From the NCBI GenBank assembly GCA_003116995.1, contig BDSL01000130.1, positions 183,078 through 247,077 of the forward strand: a stretch of 64,000 nt of DNA. The letters are read 5' to 3'. Of this stretch, positions 12,216-25,200 are shown in pieces. The DNA comes from Yamagishiella unicocca. Its lineage: Eukaryota > Chlorophyta > Chlorophyceae > Chlamydomonadales > Volvocaceae. Position numbers and translations under genes: made by a program. Numbering within the stretch: position 1 is the stretch's first letter; every line of letters starts with the position of its first letter. Under the pieces are notes generated by a model. The model made no database searches. It saw nothing but the letters and a program-made list of their open reading frames with translations, and was not told the DNA's origin.

Positions 12216-14295
12216 ATGCGAGAGTCACAAGGGAGGTGGAGAATGCGAGAGTTACAAGGGAGGTGGAGCACCTACGATGGGCCCTGATGGGCCAGACACC
12301 GACCACAGATCACTGAGCAAGAGAGCCCGCCCTCACCGGCAAAAGCCAAAGACAGCCAAAACGAACACACGGAGAAGGCAGCACGCACAACTCAAAGCAC
12401 GGGGGAGAAACGCAAGCGTGTCCAGAAAACACGAACCACCTGCACCAAGCCGGCAGCGAGACGCGAGCAGGAGCGCGACCCGGCAGAACGGGGGCCCCAG
12501 GCCCAACAACCCGAAGTCACCCACAAAACCGCACCCGGGTCGACCGTCGGGCAGCCCTGCGGCACCCGGGCGGCCAGTGAAGACCACCTCCCCCGCCAAC
12601 GAGGCGGCGAGGAAGGGCTGGTCGCCGGGACGGCTCCCCACCCGCGGGGGCCAGCCCCAGCTCGGCAAACGCACTGAGGCGGGCCCAGAAGTCGGCCGTC
12701 ACCGCTGCACACACCCGCATGCGCCCCCCTGGGGTCCCAGCCTGCACCCGAAACAGGAGGCGTAGCCCCAAGCCCAATGCGGCGACGGCAGCCAAGCACA
12801 CCACATCACAAACAACATGGTTCTACCTCTTGGTCTGGAACCCACTGTAACCGTTACAACAACAAAAGTGAATCGCACCTCCAAGGGGGCCAACCCAGCC
12901 ACAAAGGCTGCGAGAACAAGACAACCGCACCCCCCATCGCCTCCACAAGCTCGTCGCGCAGCGATAAGGCCACCACGCACTCCCAAAACATGGTGGCGAC
13001 GGCGGCCCGTGGCCATCGACGCCCCGCACGGGCAGGGGGTCGTGGGCGTGGGTCGTGAACCCCCGCGCCAGCAGGGCCGCGTGCATGGGGAAGCCATGGA
13101 ACCCGTTAATGGCGAGCCGCCAGAGGGGCTCCTTGTGCATGTTGTCCCAGCGAAGACGCCAGAGGCGCACGAGAGTGGCCCGAAACTCCAGGAGGGCCGA
13201 GGCCTGGGCCGCCGGGGGGAGGGGAACCTCCCAGGCCTTCTGAAGGAAGGCCGTATGCTTAGCCGCCAGAGCAGTGAAGGCTGAGCCCAGCTGCAGGAGG
13301 GTAGCCGACTTGACGGTGAGGGAGACGAGGGAGATGGCCGCGGGCCCGACCCGCCACCCGACACAGCGGGCAAGGCGTCCCCAGGAGTCCGCGGCGGGGG
13401 GAGCGGCAGCCGCGCCCCCCGGGGCCGCCAGGACGAGGAGGGCCGAAAGGACCCAGGCGGCGGGAAGGCGGTCAACGAGGGCGTCGATGCGGGCCAGACC
13501 CGTGGCCCCATCCCGCGTCGAGGCCGGGACGGGGTGGGCGGGGGAGAGGTGGAGGACGTCGCGAAGGACGTCGAACCGCAGGTACTCGGTACAGCGCATG
13601 GCGGGGGGCCCCCGGCAGCGGCGATGGCGAGGGCCGTCCGGGACCCGGCCCAGGGCACGGAAGCACTGGATGGCCGCCTGCAGCGTGCCGCCACCCTGCC
13701 CCTCTCCGCCTTCGGCCGCGCCTTCGCCGCCTCGGGCTATGCCATCAGCCGTGTCCTCTACCACATGGAGTTCGTCAGCCTCCCCCCCCCGCCTGTGGGC
13801 GGCCCTCCAGGCCACCACCGGCGCCTTCGTCGACCGCCGCTGCACCCCCGCCGCGCATCAGGCCCGCACCAACCGTGTGCCCGCCGGAGCCGGCCTGCTC
13901 TACCTCGCCCTCCCCACCTCCGCCGGCGGCTTCGGCCGCCTCCCCCTCGAAGCGCACGTGCGGGCTCGCCATGCCGTCCTGGCCGTGCGGGGCCTCCTGG
14001 TCGGCGCGTGTGGCCTCCTGCCGTCCTCCCCCCAGTGGCCCCAGCTCCTCCTCGCCCTACTGCGCCACGGCCACCCCGCGGCCCACCCCCTGTGCCTCCT
14101 GCCCCTCCCCGGCGACGCCCGCTCCACCGCCGACCTCCTGGTGCTCCGCCGGCCCCTCCCGCGGGGCTCCCCGGCGCTCGTCCAGCTGCACGTGGCACTC
14201 GCCCACCTCCCGGCCATCACCCTCCTGGACCCCACCCTGGCCGCCCCGGGCCCCTGGTGCTTCCGGGCGCCCCTCTGGGGCAACCCTTTCTTGGT
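12216..14295 (-). mobile_element. LINE copy with inverted 5' segment (twin-priming structure)
   Basis: 12216-13675 reads as a LINE C-terminal/3' region on the minus strand and matches window bases 1-544 where they overlap (13132-13675). At 13673-13675 the orientation flips: 13673-14295 is the reverse complement of 621-1243. The join therefore connects LINE positions equivalent to 544 and 1243, with about 76 bp (545-620) missing and only 3 bp of junction homology. This is the arrangement expected of twin priming. The 3' part includes a partial C-terminal Cys/His region (CPCG...HH) split by frameshifts, and FWARLSAFAELG. On the minus strand it ends in two 25-bp tandem units near 12216-12265 that resemble a LINE tail. 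The copy is non-functional. Confidence 0.85.
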
Positions 14296-16216
14296 GGGGC
14301 TGTAGTTGGCGGGGAGGGTGGGGTCCTGGTCTTTGAAGGAGGTGATGACCCCGTCCAGTAAGCCGGCGGGCGCCCGGTCGGTGCCGCCAAGGCCGACCAC
14401 TGGAAAAGATAAGCCAGCACTAGGGGCCCCAGGAACAGAGGACAAAAAGTTCGAGCCTGACGGTATGCAAAACAGCGGGTTCCCCACAAGGATGGCAACC
14501 CAGGTACCCCTGGGTACACCGAGGCCAGTCAAGGCAAGGACAGCACGCGATCCCATCCTCCACACGCTCTTCCATCCACGCATACTAAACCGAAAACAAC
14601 ATACACGATTACCTGCTTCACGAAGAAGACGGACCCGTCTTTTATTCGGCATTGGCTGTAGAATATACGGGCTCGGTGCTCTTAATACACGGGCTCGGCG
14701 CTCTTCATGTAGGGGCTCGTCGTTTTTCAGCAGCTCATGGCATGACGAGCATCCTCCACGCGGCCTCCCGATGCTCGCCCTTATTTTTGTCTAGTAGAGG
14801 TCTCCGTTCTGCATTCCGCCATGTGGCAACGCGGTCCGTCTAGGCGGCTCCTCCGGCCACTGTAAAGAGCCTTTATTCGGCATCGGTAGAAATGTACGGG
14901 CTCATCTGGGGGAAATCCCGTTACAAAGATCTCGCCCGACCTGTGTCGTACGTGGTCTGGCCCATCGGGCCCTCCTGGTTGCGCTTCGCGCTTGCAGTCG
15001 CTCGAGACTCTTGTAACCGTCGCAGTCTGCTTTGTCCATCTCGATGTCCCTGGCCACAACGTCTGTGGCGACACTTGCATGATGAACCTCCAGCTCGGCA
15101 GCCACGAATAGGTGGGTCCCATTGCACCAGCTACGCCGCTCCGGCTGACATGGGGTCCCTTGGGTGGATCATCTCCGACATGAGGCGAATGCGCTCTTCC
15201 TATATCGCCTAGGACGTGCCGTGCGCATCAACACGGCTGGCCAGCCGGCTTGCTCTTGCAGTGTGGTTAGGAAAAAAGTAAGAAGAGGCGTAAGAGAGGC
15301 GCCAACACGCCCAATCATCCGCATTTACAAGGTGAGGTGCGGCATGCCTCGCGGCGCCCGCTAGGGGCCTGGCGTGCGGGCACGGTGGAGGGCGCCCGCC
15401 ACCAGGTGTCCAGCCCTCCCGCCTGTGACTCTGTCTAGCATTATCTGGGGCAAATGGTTGCCACCAAATTCGGGCAGTCAACCAACGCTAGTAAAGGAAA
15501 AACACTGCACCTCGGCAGCGAGTGTAAGTTAAGCGAGATCAACTCGACCAAGTAAAGGAGCTGAATGGCCATCACGCTGTGATCCGACCATGCACCGAAC
15601 GCGCCCCAGCTCCAGCGGTAAGTAGCCTACCTCTCTGCTACCCGTTCCCAAGCTACCCAACCAACGCAACTACTGCGACGAAGCTATTGGGAACATGGTC
15701 GCCTCGCGAAGGCGGCACGATATGTATGGCCGTGGAAGACGTTTTCCGCTTCCCAGTCCTCAAAACAGTCAAAATTTTTACCATGGTCCAAGCATGGCGG
15801 CAGCGGATGCAGAGCGCGACGGCGGATCAGCGGACCCCCGCGCCTGTCACCTCGCAAAGCCAGGCCACGAGTCTCGCCTGCGGGCACGCGCAATTCGTCG
15901 CGCCCCGCGGCTTCTCATCACTCCCATTCCCCTCGGTGCGGCCACCGCGCGCACAAACCTATCCACATTATCACCACACCCACTCCCAAGTTCGACTGCC
16001 TAAACCAGCTGCAACCTACCTATGCGCGCCCACGCGTGTCTGCCCAACTAAACCCTCGAGGCGGCTCCTAGGCAACGCTCCCCTCGATCAACAAGCTCCC
16101 AGCTGCCACGATCACGTCCCACGCCCTACGTTCACCGCCGCCGACCCTGGCTCTGGGCCAGGCCCGAGGCCGGCGACCGCAGCAGCACCGGTGTGCCGCA
16201 CCTGCCACCAAGTTAA
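14296..16216. other. Non-coding 3' flank of the FGAM-synthase gene
   Basis: 14296-14686 has no counterpart in the left copy and no recognisable gene. 14687-16216 duplicates 1862-3392. The recombinase-flank motif recurs at 14791-14846. I see no poly(A)-type TGTAA close to the gene's stop; the nearest on the minus strand is about 15326. Confidence 0.55.
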
Positions 16217-19200
16217 TTACTTGGACACGGTGCGGTTCGTCTCGGCCCACTCGCGGGCGTTCTGGAACAGCTTAATCCACGGCGCCGGGCCCTTGGGGTC
16301 CAGGCCCAGGCTGGACGGCACGTACGGCAGCTGCCACGTGAGGAAGCAGCGCTCGGGGTGGGGCATCATGGCCAGGTGGCGGCCGTCTTCAGAGCACAGG
16401 CCGGCGATGCCCATGGGCGAGCCGTTGGGGTTGGCGGGGTAGACCTCCGTGGGCTCCGCATCCGCGTCCACGTACCTGGATGAGGTGGAGGCGAGCGAGC
16501 AGGGATTGGTTGGTTTCGGAGGAAGCGAGGGCAACAAGGAATATACTTGCTTTCGCAACGCAGTAGCACACGGAAGCGGCAGACACCTACAACGCCCAAA
16601 GCCGCCGACCACTCCAATAGGCAACCGCCAGCTCGGATACTCACTGGATGGGCGCCAGGCCCTTGCCCAGCACATCAGCCTTGACCTGGTCGTCGGGGAA
16701 CAGGCATTTGCCCTCGCCGTGCGCGCACCACACGCCGGCCACGGTGCCCTCCATGCCCTTGAGCAGGACGGACGGGCTCTTGCCGATGCGGACCTAGCGG
16801 AGAGGAGAGGGGGCAGAATCACGGTCAGCCACAGAACGGCAAGGCAAGGCCAAGGCGAGGCAAGCCCCTTCTTACACCACAAGTCCCACAGCAAGGCCCT
16901 TGAGAGAGGATCCGCATCCATTTACCCGATTCCAAACATAATACGGCCAAGGAAACCGCCCGAGAGGAACCGCAAAGTAGTTATACCTGCACATAGCGGC
17001 TCTCGAAACGGCCGCTGCTGTTGTGCACGAAGCGCGGCTGGCGGGTGTCAGTGATCTGCTTAGCGCCCGGGGCGGGAACCCAGCCCAGCAGCGCCATCAG
17101 CTGGCAGCCGTTGCAGATGCCTAGCGACCAGGTGTCGGCGCGGTTGTAGAAGGTCTTGAACTGCGACAGCAGGCGGTCGTTGAAGCGGATGGTGCCCGCC
17201 CAGCCCTTGGCGGAGTCCAGGACGTCGGCGTAGCTGAAGCCGCCCACGAAGATGATGCCCTGCGTGGGTGGGTGAGTGGGTGGGTGCGCGGTAGTCGGAT
17301 CAACGGCTCCGATTACCCGATTACCGACACCTTATGGCCCAGTCGAGTAGCACGGCCAGCAAGACCGGTGCGAGGACAAGGCTTAAACTAGGGGAGCTCA
17401 TTCAACCAACGCAGCTCGGTGCACGTCCACCATGAGTTAGGAGCCAAAGCCGAAGCACAATCTGAAGCCCAATCGCACCTGGAAGGTGTCCAGGGTGGCA
17501 CGGCCGTTGATGAGATCGCTCATGGTGATATCCCACGGCTCCATGCCGGCAGCATAGGCGGCGGCAGCCATCTCGCGGTCGCCGTTGGAGCCCTCCTCGC
17601 GAAGGATGGCCACGCGGACCTGAGCATCGGCGGTGAGGCAACGTCAACGTCAGAAATATGGCGCGTTTTGGATCCAGGGTGACCATCCACGCAAACAAGG
17701 CGGGGAGGGAAAGAATGCGTTGTCCTCGTGTGACGCCTGGGACCCAGTCATGTCCGCCGCTTGTAAATCACTGCCCCTTACAGCCGACCCCAGCCGCAGA
17801 GCCCCAAGCTGCGCACTGCGCGCGCGCACCTTGTCCGAGGCAGCCAGCTTCTCAGCGGGGGTGAAGGTAGGCGTGAAGGGCAGCACCCACTTGGGCGCCT
17901 TGGCGGTCTTAAGGCCCGCCTGCTCCTGAGCAACGCACTCCTCGGCGCTCTGCAGGCGCTCCAGCACGAACGAGGTCTCCTCCCACACGTCGCGCAGCGC
18001 GGCAACGTCGCCAGTGATGGCAGCGGCGCCGGCCACCTTGACCTCAACGGCGCGGCCCGACGAGACCTGCGTCGTAGCCACATACGAGGTAGACGGCGCC
18101 AAAACAAGTCATAAGACAAGGTTTAAAGAGGACTGCGGTAGTGCGACAATGGGGCGTCAGGCTGCTCACGTCTCCATAGCGAAATGGTAGACGAGACGGC
18201 GCGAAAGCAAGTCATGCGACAAGGTTTATGGGGGAGGTAAAAACAAGCGCAGGGGACCCTAACGAAGAGAGGACGCCACGCCGGAGGACAAACGCACCTT
18301 GCCGATGACGGCAGCGGCGATGCCGTGCTTGGCGTAGGTGGCGACGACGGCCTGCTCGCTACCGGCAGCCACCTCCAGGACCAGGCCCAGCTCTTCAGAG
18401 TACAGGGTGCCCATGGCGCCGTGGGACTTGTCGTCGGCGTGCGCGGGCAGCGGCAGGTCCGCCGAAATACCGCAGTTGCCGGCGACTGCGTGGCAGGGAG
18501 GCAAAGCAAGTCCGGAGGGCGCTCGCTCAAGATACGACTGGGCAACGACTTGGACCGATACAGCCGGCATGCGCACTAGGCGAGGCCCCGTGGCGCCAGC
18601 AGCATGCGTACAGGGAGATGCATCGGACAAACAGTAGTTCCTTCTGGCCGGGTGTTGTCCAGCCCTTGCGCCGCGTGCGGGCCCCCACTCACAAGCCATC
18701 TCCAGCAGCGCGGTGGCAATTCCGCCGTCCGAGATGTCGTGGCCAGCCGACAGCTGGCCGGAAGCCACCAGCGACTGGGTCGCCTCCCACATGCCGCGCA
18801 GCGTCTCCGACGACACGTCGGGGCAGTCGTTGCCCAGCTGGTTGTACGCCTGGGCCAGCGCCGAGCCGCCCATGCGGCGGCGGCCAACGCCGAGGTCCAC
18901 ATGCACCAACACGCCCTTGTCGCCGAGCTTGAGGTCGGGGGTCACCACCTGGGTGATGTCGGGGCAGCCCACGTAGGAGGAGACGACCAGGTTGCCCGGC
19001 GCCATGACGGTCTCGCCGCCGGCGGCCGCAGCCATGGACAGCGAGTCCTTGCCGCCGTCGCAGGCCATGCCCAGGTCGATCATGGTGTCCCGCAGCGAGA
19101 TAGCAGCGTCCCACATGGCGGCGCCCTCGTGCTTCATCTTCGCGGCGTACATCCAATTGACGGAGGCGCGGATGTCGGCCAGGGCGGTGGCGCGAGCCCA

Positions 19201-22200
19201 CACTAGGTTGGTCAGAGACTCGCCAAGCGCCAGGCGGGCCATAGCCGCGGGGCTGCGGGGAGAGGGGGCCAGAAGAGCTGGGGTTAATGTGGGGTGTCAG
19301 GGGATGGTGAAGAGGGCCAGGGCCTACACGAGGCAGAAATGCGGGCCGCGCGGATGAGAGAACGCGGCGCCGGTCCAGAGCAATGGTAGCAGATAAAGTA
19401 GCAGCAGCCGCTGGAGGCTGCAGGCGCTGGCGCGAACAAGGCACTCACTCGATGAGGCCCTTGATGGGCTGCTCGCCGATGGACGTGGCCAGGCCGGTGT
19501 GGTTCTGGTGCGACTGCGCGAACACGGCAACGTCCGACAGCGGCAGCTGCAGGGGGCCCACGCACTGCTGCTGAGCAACCAGACCCGTCACATGGCGGTC
19601 GACCTGTGTTGGGCGGGGTGTGAAATGGGCGTGGAGACGCGTTTGGTGTTGTTGGGCAAGGGTGTGAAATGGGCGTGGAGGCGCGTTAGGTGTTGTTGGG
19701 CAAGGGTGTGAAATGGGCGTGGAGGCGCGTTAGGCGTTGGGCGTTGGGGGGGGTGTAATGGCCGTGGAAGCGCGTTAGGTTCTGCCATTTCAGGCAACGG
19801 AAAAACGTTCGGGCGGCGCCAAGGCATTTGGGGTGTCGAGAGGCTGCCACAACATGGCACCAGTCGGGCAGGCCCGCGGATGCTGCCGGTTGGTCCCCCG
19901 CAGCAACGCACATCAAATGCGCGCGCACCTTGTTGGTGAGGAAGCGCTTGGAGCAGACGGACGGCAGCCGAAGCACGCGGTGCAGGGCGCTCATGGCGGT
20001 CTCGCCGGCAGGCACAGCCAGCGGCGCCAGCGTGTTGGTGCTGCGGGTGAAGTTGAAAGTCTTGTCGGGCATCTTACCCAGAACCTGTTCGGGACGAGGT
20101 TGGGGGGCCGGAGGGGAGCAGTGATGAGTACCGATGCAGCGAGCCACGAATCCTTGTAACCGAGCAGACGGAATTTCGGGGCCAAGAGCGCAAGTGGTCT
20201 AAAGCTCTCGTCAGCTCAACCAACCTCAGCACCACCCCATACCCGATCCAACTCCAGCCCACCTTCTCCAGGTCCAGGTCAACGGCGGGCGGGGCGTCCG
20301 CCGGGGCATTGCGGTCCACCAGCCTGACACGGCCGCTGCCGTCGATGGTGCCGATCACCTGTAATTAACGCAGGATGCAGGGTCAAACAACCGGGCGGGG
20401 TCAAACATCAGCCAACCATCGAGCCCAAGCGCCATGCTGGCTGCGGCAGGCGTTACCGACCGACCCACATCGCGCCCTCAGCACACAAGAACCCAGCCGC
20501 GCTGGCACCGCACCTGCATGAAGCAGCGCTCGCGGTCGCAGATGGACTGCAGCAGCTCGCGCTGCTCCGCCTTGATGAGCAGGGCGTCATTCTCCTGGTA
20601 CTCGGCACCCCAGATCTCCAGCACAGACAGGGTCTCGTCGCCCACCTGAACAACAAGACCAAGCGCGAGAAGCATGACGACGAGGCGAGGCGTAGATCGT
20701 ATGCAGCCGCACTGCTACGTCCTGGATTTCGTCCCGAAAATTGAGCTAAGCCTTCAGTTCCCACCGCTCGATAGCTCCTCAATTTACCATGCGTTAGTTA
20801 CTTTGTATGGGAGCACACTGGATGGAGACGCAGGCACGCAGCCCGCCCGTGCAGCCCCCGGGCCGCACCTTGACGGCGCGCACGTCAATCTCCGCTCCCA
20901 GCGGGTAAATGATCTCCTTGACCACGTTGCAGTTGCCGCCCGCGCCCTGGTCGTGGATTTGCACGATGGGGTTGCGGTCGCCCAGCTCCACGCAAGAGCG
21001 CACCACGCGCCACAGCTTCTGGCTGTACTCGGCGTCGCCGCGCTGGTGGAGGAGGGGAGACCAGGAGAGAGCGTAGGAGGAGGCTGTCGAAAGAGAGAAC
21101 GAAGTGGGACCAAGAGGACAGGAATGCGGTTGCGCGGTTGCGGTAAAAGATTGTGCGAAAGAGCATGTCATGTGATGGATAGTGTTCCTTCATTTGAACT
21201 CCACGGCTTGTGCGACGCGCTTGCAGCAGCCGCCTGACACACCTGCACGGCATTGTAGTCCAGCTCGGCCTTGTTGGAGCCGGACGGCACCGATGATGCG
21301 GCGCCGCCACCCATGCCGATGCGATAGGCCGGGCCGCCGATCTTGACGACCAACATGCCAATCTCCGGGGGGCTCTTCTCCAGGTGGCGGTGGTCAATCT
21401 GCGGCGCGGCCCAATAGGCAAGACAGGCAGTGCCAGAAACGTATGGTGACAACGTCAAGCTGGAAAAAACCGCGCTTCATGTCGTAGGATACTTGTTGAA
21501 GCGCGCGCAGGCAACGCTGTGCAGTGCATCGGGAAGCGACCTAACCGGCTGGCTACGCGGCTGGAAGCCAATGCAGGCAACCACGCGGACCGTATACTCG
21601 CGTGGCTATGCCTCTGCCCGAGCCGCCCTCTGCCGATCCCATCCACCCACCTGACCCACACCGCCGGAGAACATGATCGGCTTCAGCCACTCGCGGCGCT
21701 CGCCGTTGACCAGGCGCTGGCCGTAGGTGCGGCAGTAGCCGGCAATGAGCGGCTCGCCGAACTTGTTGCCGTAGTCGGAGGCGCCGTTGGAGGCGTCGAT
21801 CAGGATCTGGCGCGGCGGCGCCAGGTTGCCCGGGTACACAAACGAGGGGTCCTCGTGGGGCATCCCATAGCCGTCCAGGTGCATGTTGCCCACGCAGTAG
21901 CCTGGGGGGGTTAAGGGCAGCACGTAGGGGGTACGGAAGCGTGACGACTCAAATAACAGAACAGCACCTTTAAAACAGACCGCATCTATGGACCAGAAAC
22001 AGACCAGGCGGACTTGCTGGGCCGATAATGGCTCGATTGGGTTTGGCTCAAAAGAAGTTCGGTAAAACAAGACTCGCAAATAGGCACATGCACCGCGGAT
22101 ATTGAGTACAGTGTTAATTTTAAGTCAGTAGTCGAATGTTGTGTGAAGCAAGTGGGCGCTGGACATGACTTATGGGGGGTACGGACTGGGACCAAGGGAC

Positions 22201-25200
22201 CCCACGCGCCGACGCCGCCTCACCCGCCGTGCCGGCGCCCATGATGGAGCCGGTGCCGGTGGCGTGCGTGTCGCGCATGCGGCCGCCAGCGCCGGTTTCG
22301 GCGCCGGGGAAGGGCGCCACGGCGCACGGGAAGTTGTGCGTCTCAGCGGTGAGCAGCAGGTCCCAGTCGCGGGGCTGCGGCGCCATCGGCGAGGGGGCGC
22401 CTGGCTGCACGGGCAGCAGCGGCTCCACGTTGAAGCCCCGGATGGCGGAGGAGTTGTCCTTGAAGGCGACCACCGAGTTGTTGGGGTTGACCTTCCAGGG
22501 GGTCTTGACGATGTTGAACAGGGTGTCGTCCATCTGGGGGCCGAAGCGGGGGAGGGAGGCATCGGGAGCGGTTGGGAGGGATTGATATGGTGGTGGGGTC
22601 GGTGCCAGGCGGCAAGGCAAGGCGTGTGTGTGGATTAGGGAGATGGCCTAGTGACTGGGCTAGTCAGCTAACAGTCTTGCATAGCGTCGTACTTGTGTGT
22701 GTTCCACTGCATCAGCGAACAGTCGTGCATAGCGTCGTAATGATGTGTGTGGTCCACTGCATCCTGATTTGCGTGGCGGTGGAACTGGGTTGGAACTGAT
22801 GCTGCCGGACAGGCACGGGAACGGTGCGGGAGCAGGCAGGCGCAGGGATGGAGCCGCACCGCACCGCACCGCCACCCACCGGCTCGCCGTCGATGACGAT
22901 GAAGCCGCGGAAGAACCAGTGGCGCGAGTGCTCGCTGTTGGACTGCGCGATGTCGAAGAGCTCCACGTTGGTGGGGTCGCGCTTCATGTCGTCACGGAAC
23001 AACGCGGTGTAGTAGTCCAGGTCCCACTCGTCGAAGGCAAGACCCATATCCTGCGGCAGGGTGGGCGAGTGGGCGGGAGTAAGGAGGAGGACAGCGGTTG
23101 CGATAGTCCGTCCGTGCAAATGATAGGGGCATGGAGGCCGCATATGCTCGCGTCGAGGTGCATTAATCACCGACTGAACACCCGATTTAGCGAGTGTCCT
23201 TTTAGAAAGTGGAACGAATAGGGTTTTGGTCCTTTGGGGACGGTGGTGGTCTACCCCCACTCTCCCCGGCCCGGCGCCCGCAACGACGAAACGGCTGCTG
23301 CGCTCCTCACCTTGTTGATCTTCTCCAGAGCTGCGCGGCCGTCAACCATAACGGGGATGGTGAAGGTGGGCGCGGGAGCCTGCAGGCAGTCGTAAGGAGC
23401 ATAGTGGGAGTGAAGAGGGCGGGAAGGATGAGACCGAACCTCAGATCGGGAACTGCACCGTCGGATTTAAATCTTCGCGCAGCGCCAGGCAGGTGTCGTG
23501 CGACGCTGCGGGCTGATTGGCACTGAAACGAACTCGACCCACATCGTGGAGTGTGGCGATGATACGTGCGGCGTCGGCGGGACGCATGTCCGCATCCTGC
23601 CCGACGGGCTTAATCCCAAACGCAAAGCTACTCTGCATGCAAGGGCTGCCACCGCCGCCGCCGTTGCCCAGCCCAGCCCAGCCTCGCCACATCCTCCCGA
23701 GTCCGAACAACCGCCTTGTGCTGCTGAGGCCGCCGGGGCAAATCCCATCCGATCTGGTTCACCTTGGTGGTAAGGCGTGACTGAGTGCGCACACCTGCCT
23801 CCAACACGTGTGGTTCCTCCCGACCCCAGCCGCAGCATGCGCCGCAATGGTACCGGCCGCCCCGCCGGCCACCCGCGCATTAGCACTGGCTGAGGCCGAA
23901 CCCTTCCCGGTCATCAGAATCCCTTTCGACATAAACCCGCCCGACCCAGATCCCCCGTACTGTAGGTCCTGCCGTGCCTCTCCCCAAGACCCTCTCTTCG
24001 CCGACGCGGGCCCCTGACGGCTCCCCCTTCCCACCTGCAGGCCCTCCGTGAACGAGCGCACGGGCTGGCGGTAGATCTCCTCCGTCATGCGGTCATGCAC
24101 CATGGCCGCAAACGAGGCCTTTTCCGCGTCCGTCAGGGGGCGGGTGGAGTGCAGCACGAAGCGGCGGCTGCGCTCCAGACGGTTGACCTGGGAGCAACAT
24201 CGTGAGGTGGTTGTGGCGAGGTGAGGCGAAATGGATTTCCAAAAAATTTGGAACCAAAACTGGTGGCTTGTTACCAAAAAATCGAGTTGGTACGTAGTAT
24301 GATGCCCGACCCGACCGACCCACCGACCCACCGACCCACCGACCCACCGACCCACCTGGGTGAGGCCGACTGAGGTGCAGATGGAGACGCCGTTGGTGGA
24401 GAAGGCAGTGGCGAAGGCGGCGCGGGGGCCGACCTCAATCACGGTGACGTTGGCGGAGTTGGCGGGCAGCTGGCTGGAGGACGTCAGCTGCTCCGGCTCA
24501 AAGGTCTCGCGCAGCAGCCTGGCCGATGGGGATGAGGGTGAGGGTGATGGTGGGTGGTGGTGGGTGAGGGTGGGTGCGGGTTTATGGGGTGATTTCGGTG
24601 GTGAGGGTGGTGGTGTAGTGTTGGGGCTGGTGGCGGTGATGGCTGTGGTGAGGTGAGGTTGGAACGGTGGAGATGAGAGCGCACGTTGGCGACTAAGCAG
24701 ACGCTTCACATGCCGCTAGAGTTGCAAGTGGATGGGGTGAGGTGGGGTGGAACCCGACACAGGCCGATGAGGCGCTCCCCACGAAGCCCGACCCACCATG
24801 CCAGGGTCTCCGACTCGGCGGAGGTTAGACCCTTGGTCAGGGAGACGTTGTAGCACTGCAGGGGGAGGGACGGAGGGACAGAGCGACAGGCATCAGCGAT
24901 ATGCAGTTGCCAGGTGTGGAACGCACAGCCTGGGGGCTGGCGCCTGACATCTCGTGGGAAGGTCAGTATCGCGCGAATCGACTGATTACCGTACGAGCAC
25001 GAGCCGCGGAACAAGCAGGTGAATGCGAGCTTAGGGTTTAGGGAGCAAGGGGCACGCAACCGATGCACCTGGGGTACCTTGAGGGGGCAAGGTACCTACC
25101 GGCGGGTCGCTAACCGCCGACCCACCCACCTGCTCGCCATCGATCTTCGTGATGGCCGTAGAGACCTTCTCGTGGGTCTGCGGGGGGAGAGCGCCGAGTG

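Larger units (their letters stand above)
14687..24922. repeat. Segmental duplication, right copy (10.2 kb; partner 1862-8497)
   Basis: This is the full-length partner of the left copy. It carries blocks missing from the left copy, approximately 17998-19302, 20277-20740, 21473-22199, 22602-23480 and 24371-24527, each containing coding exons. The shared parts differ by scattered substitutions and small indels. Confidence 0.93.
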
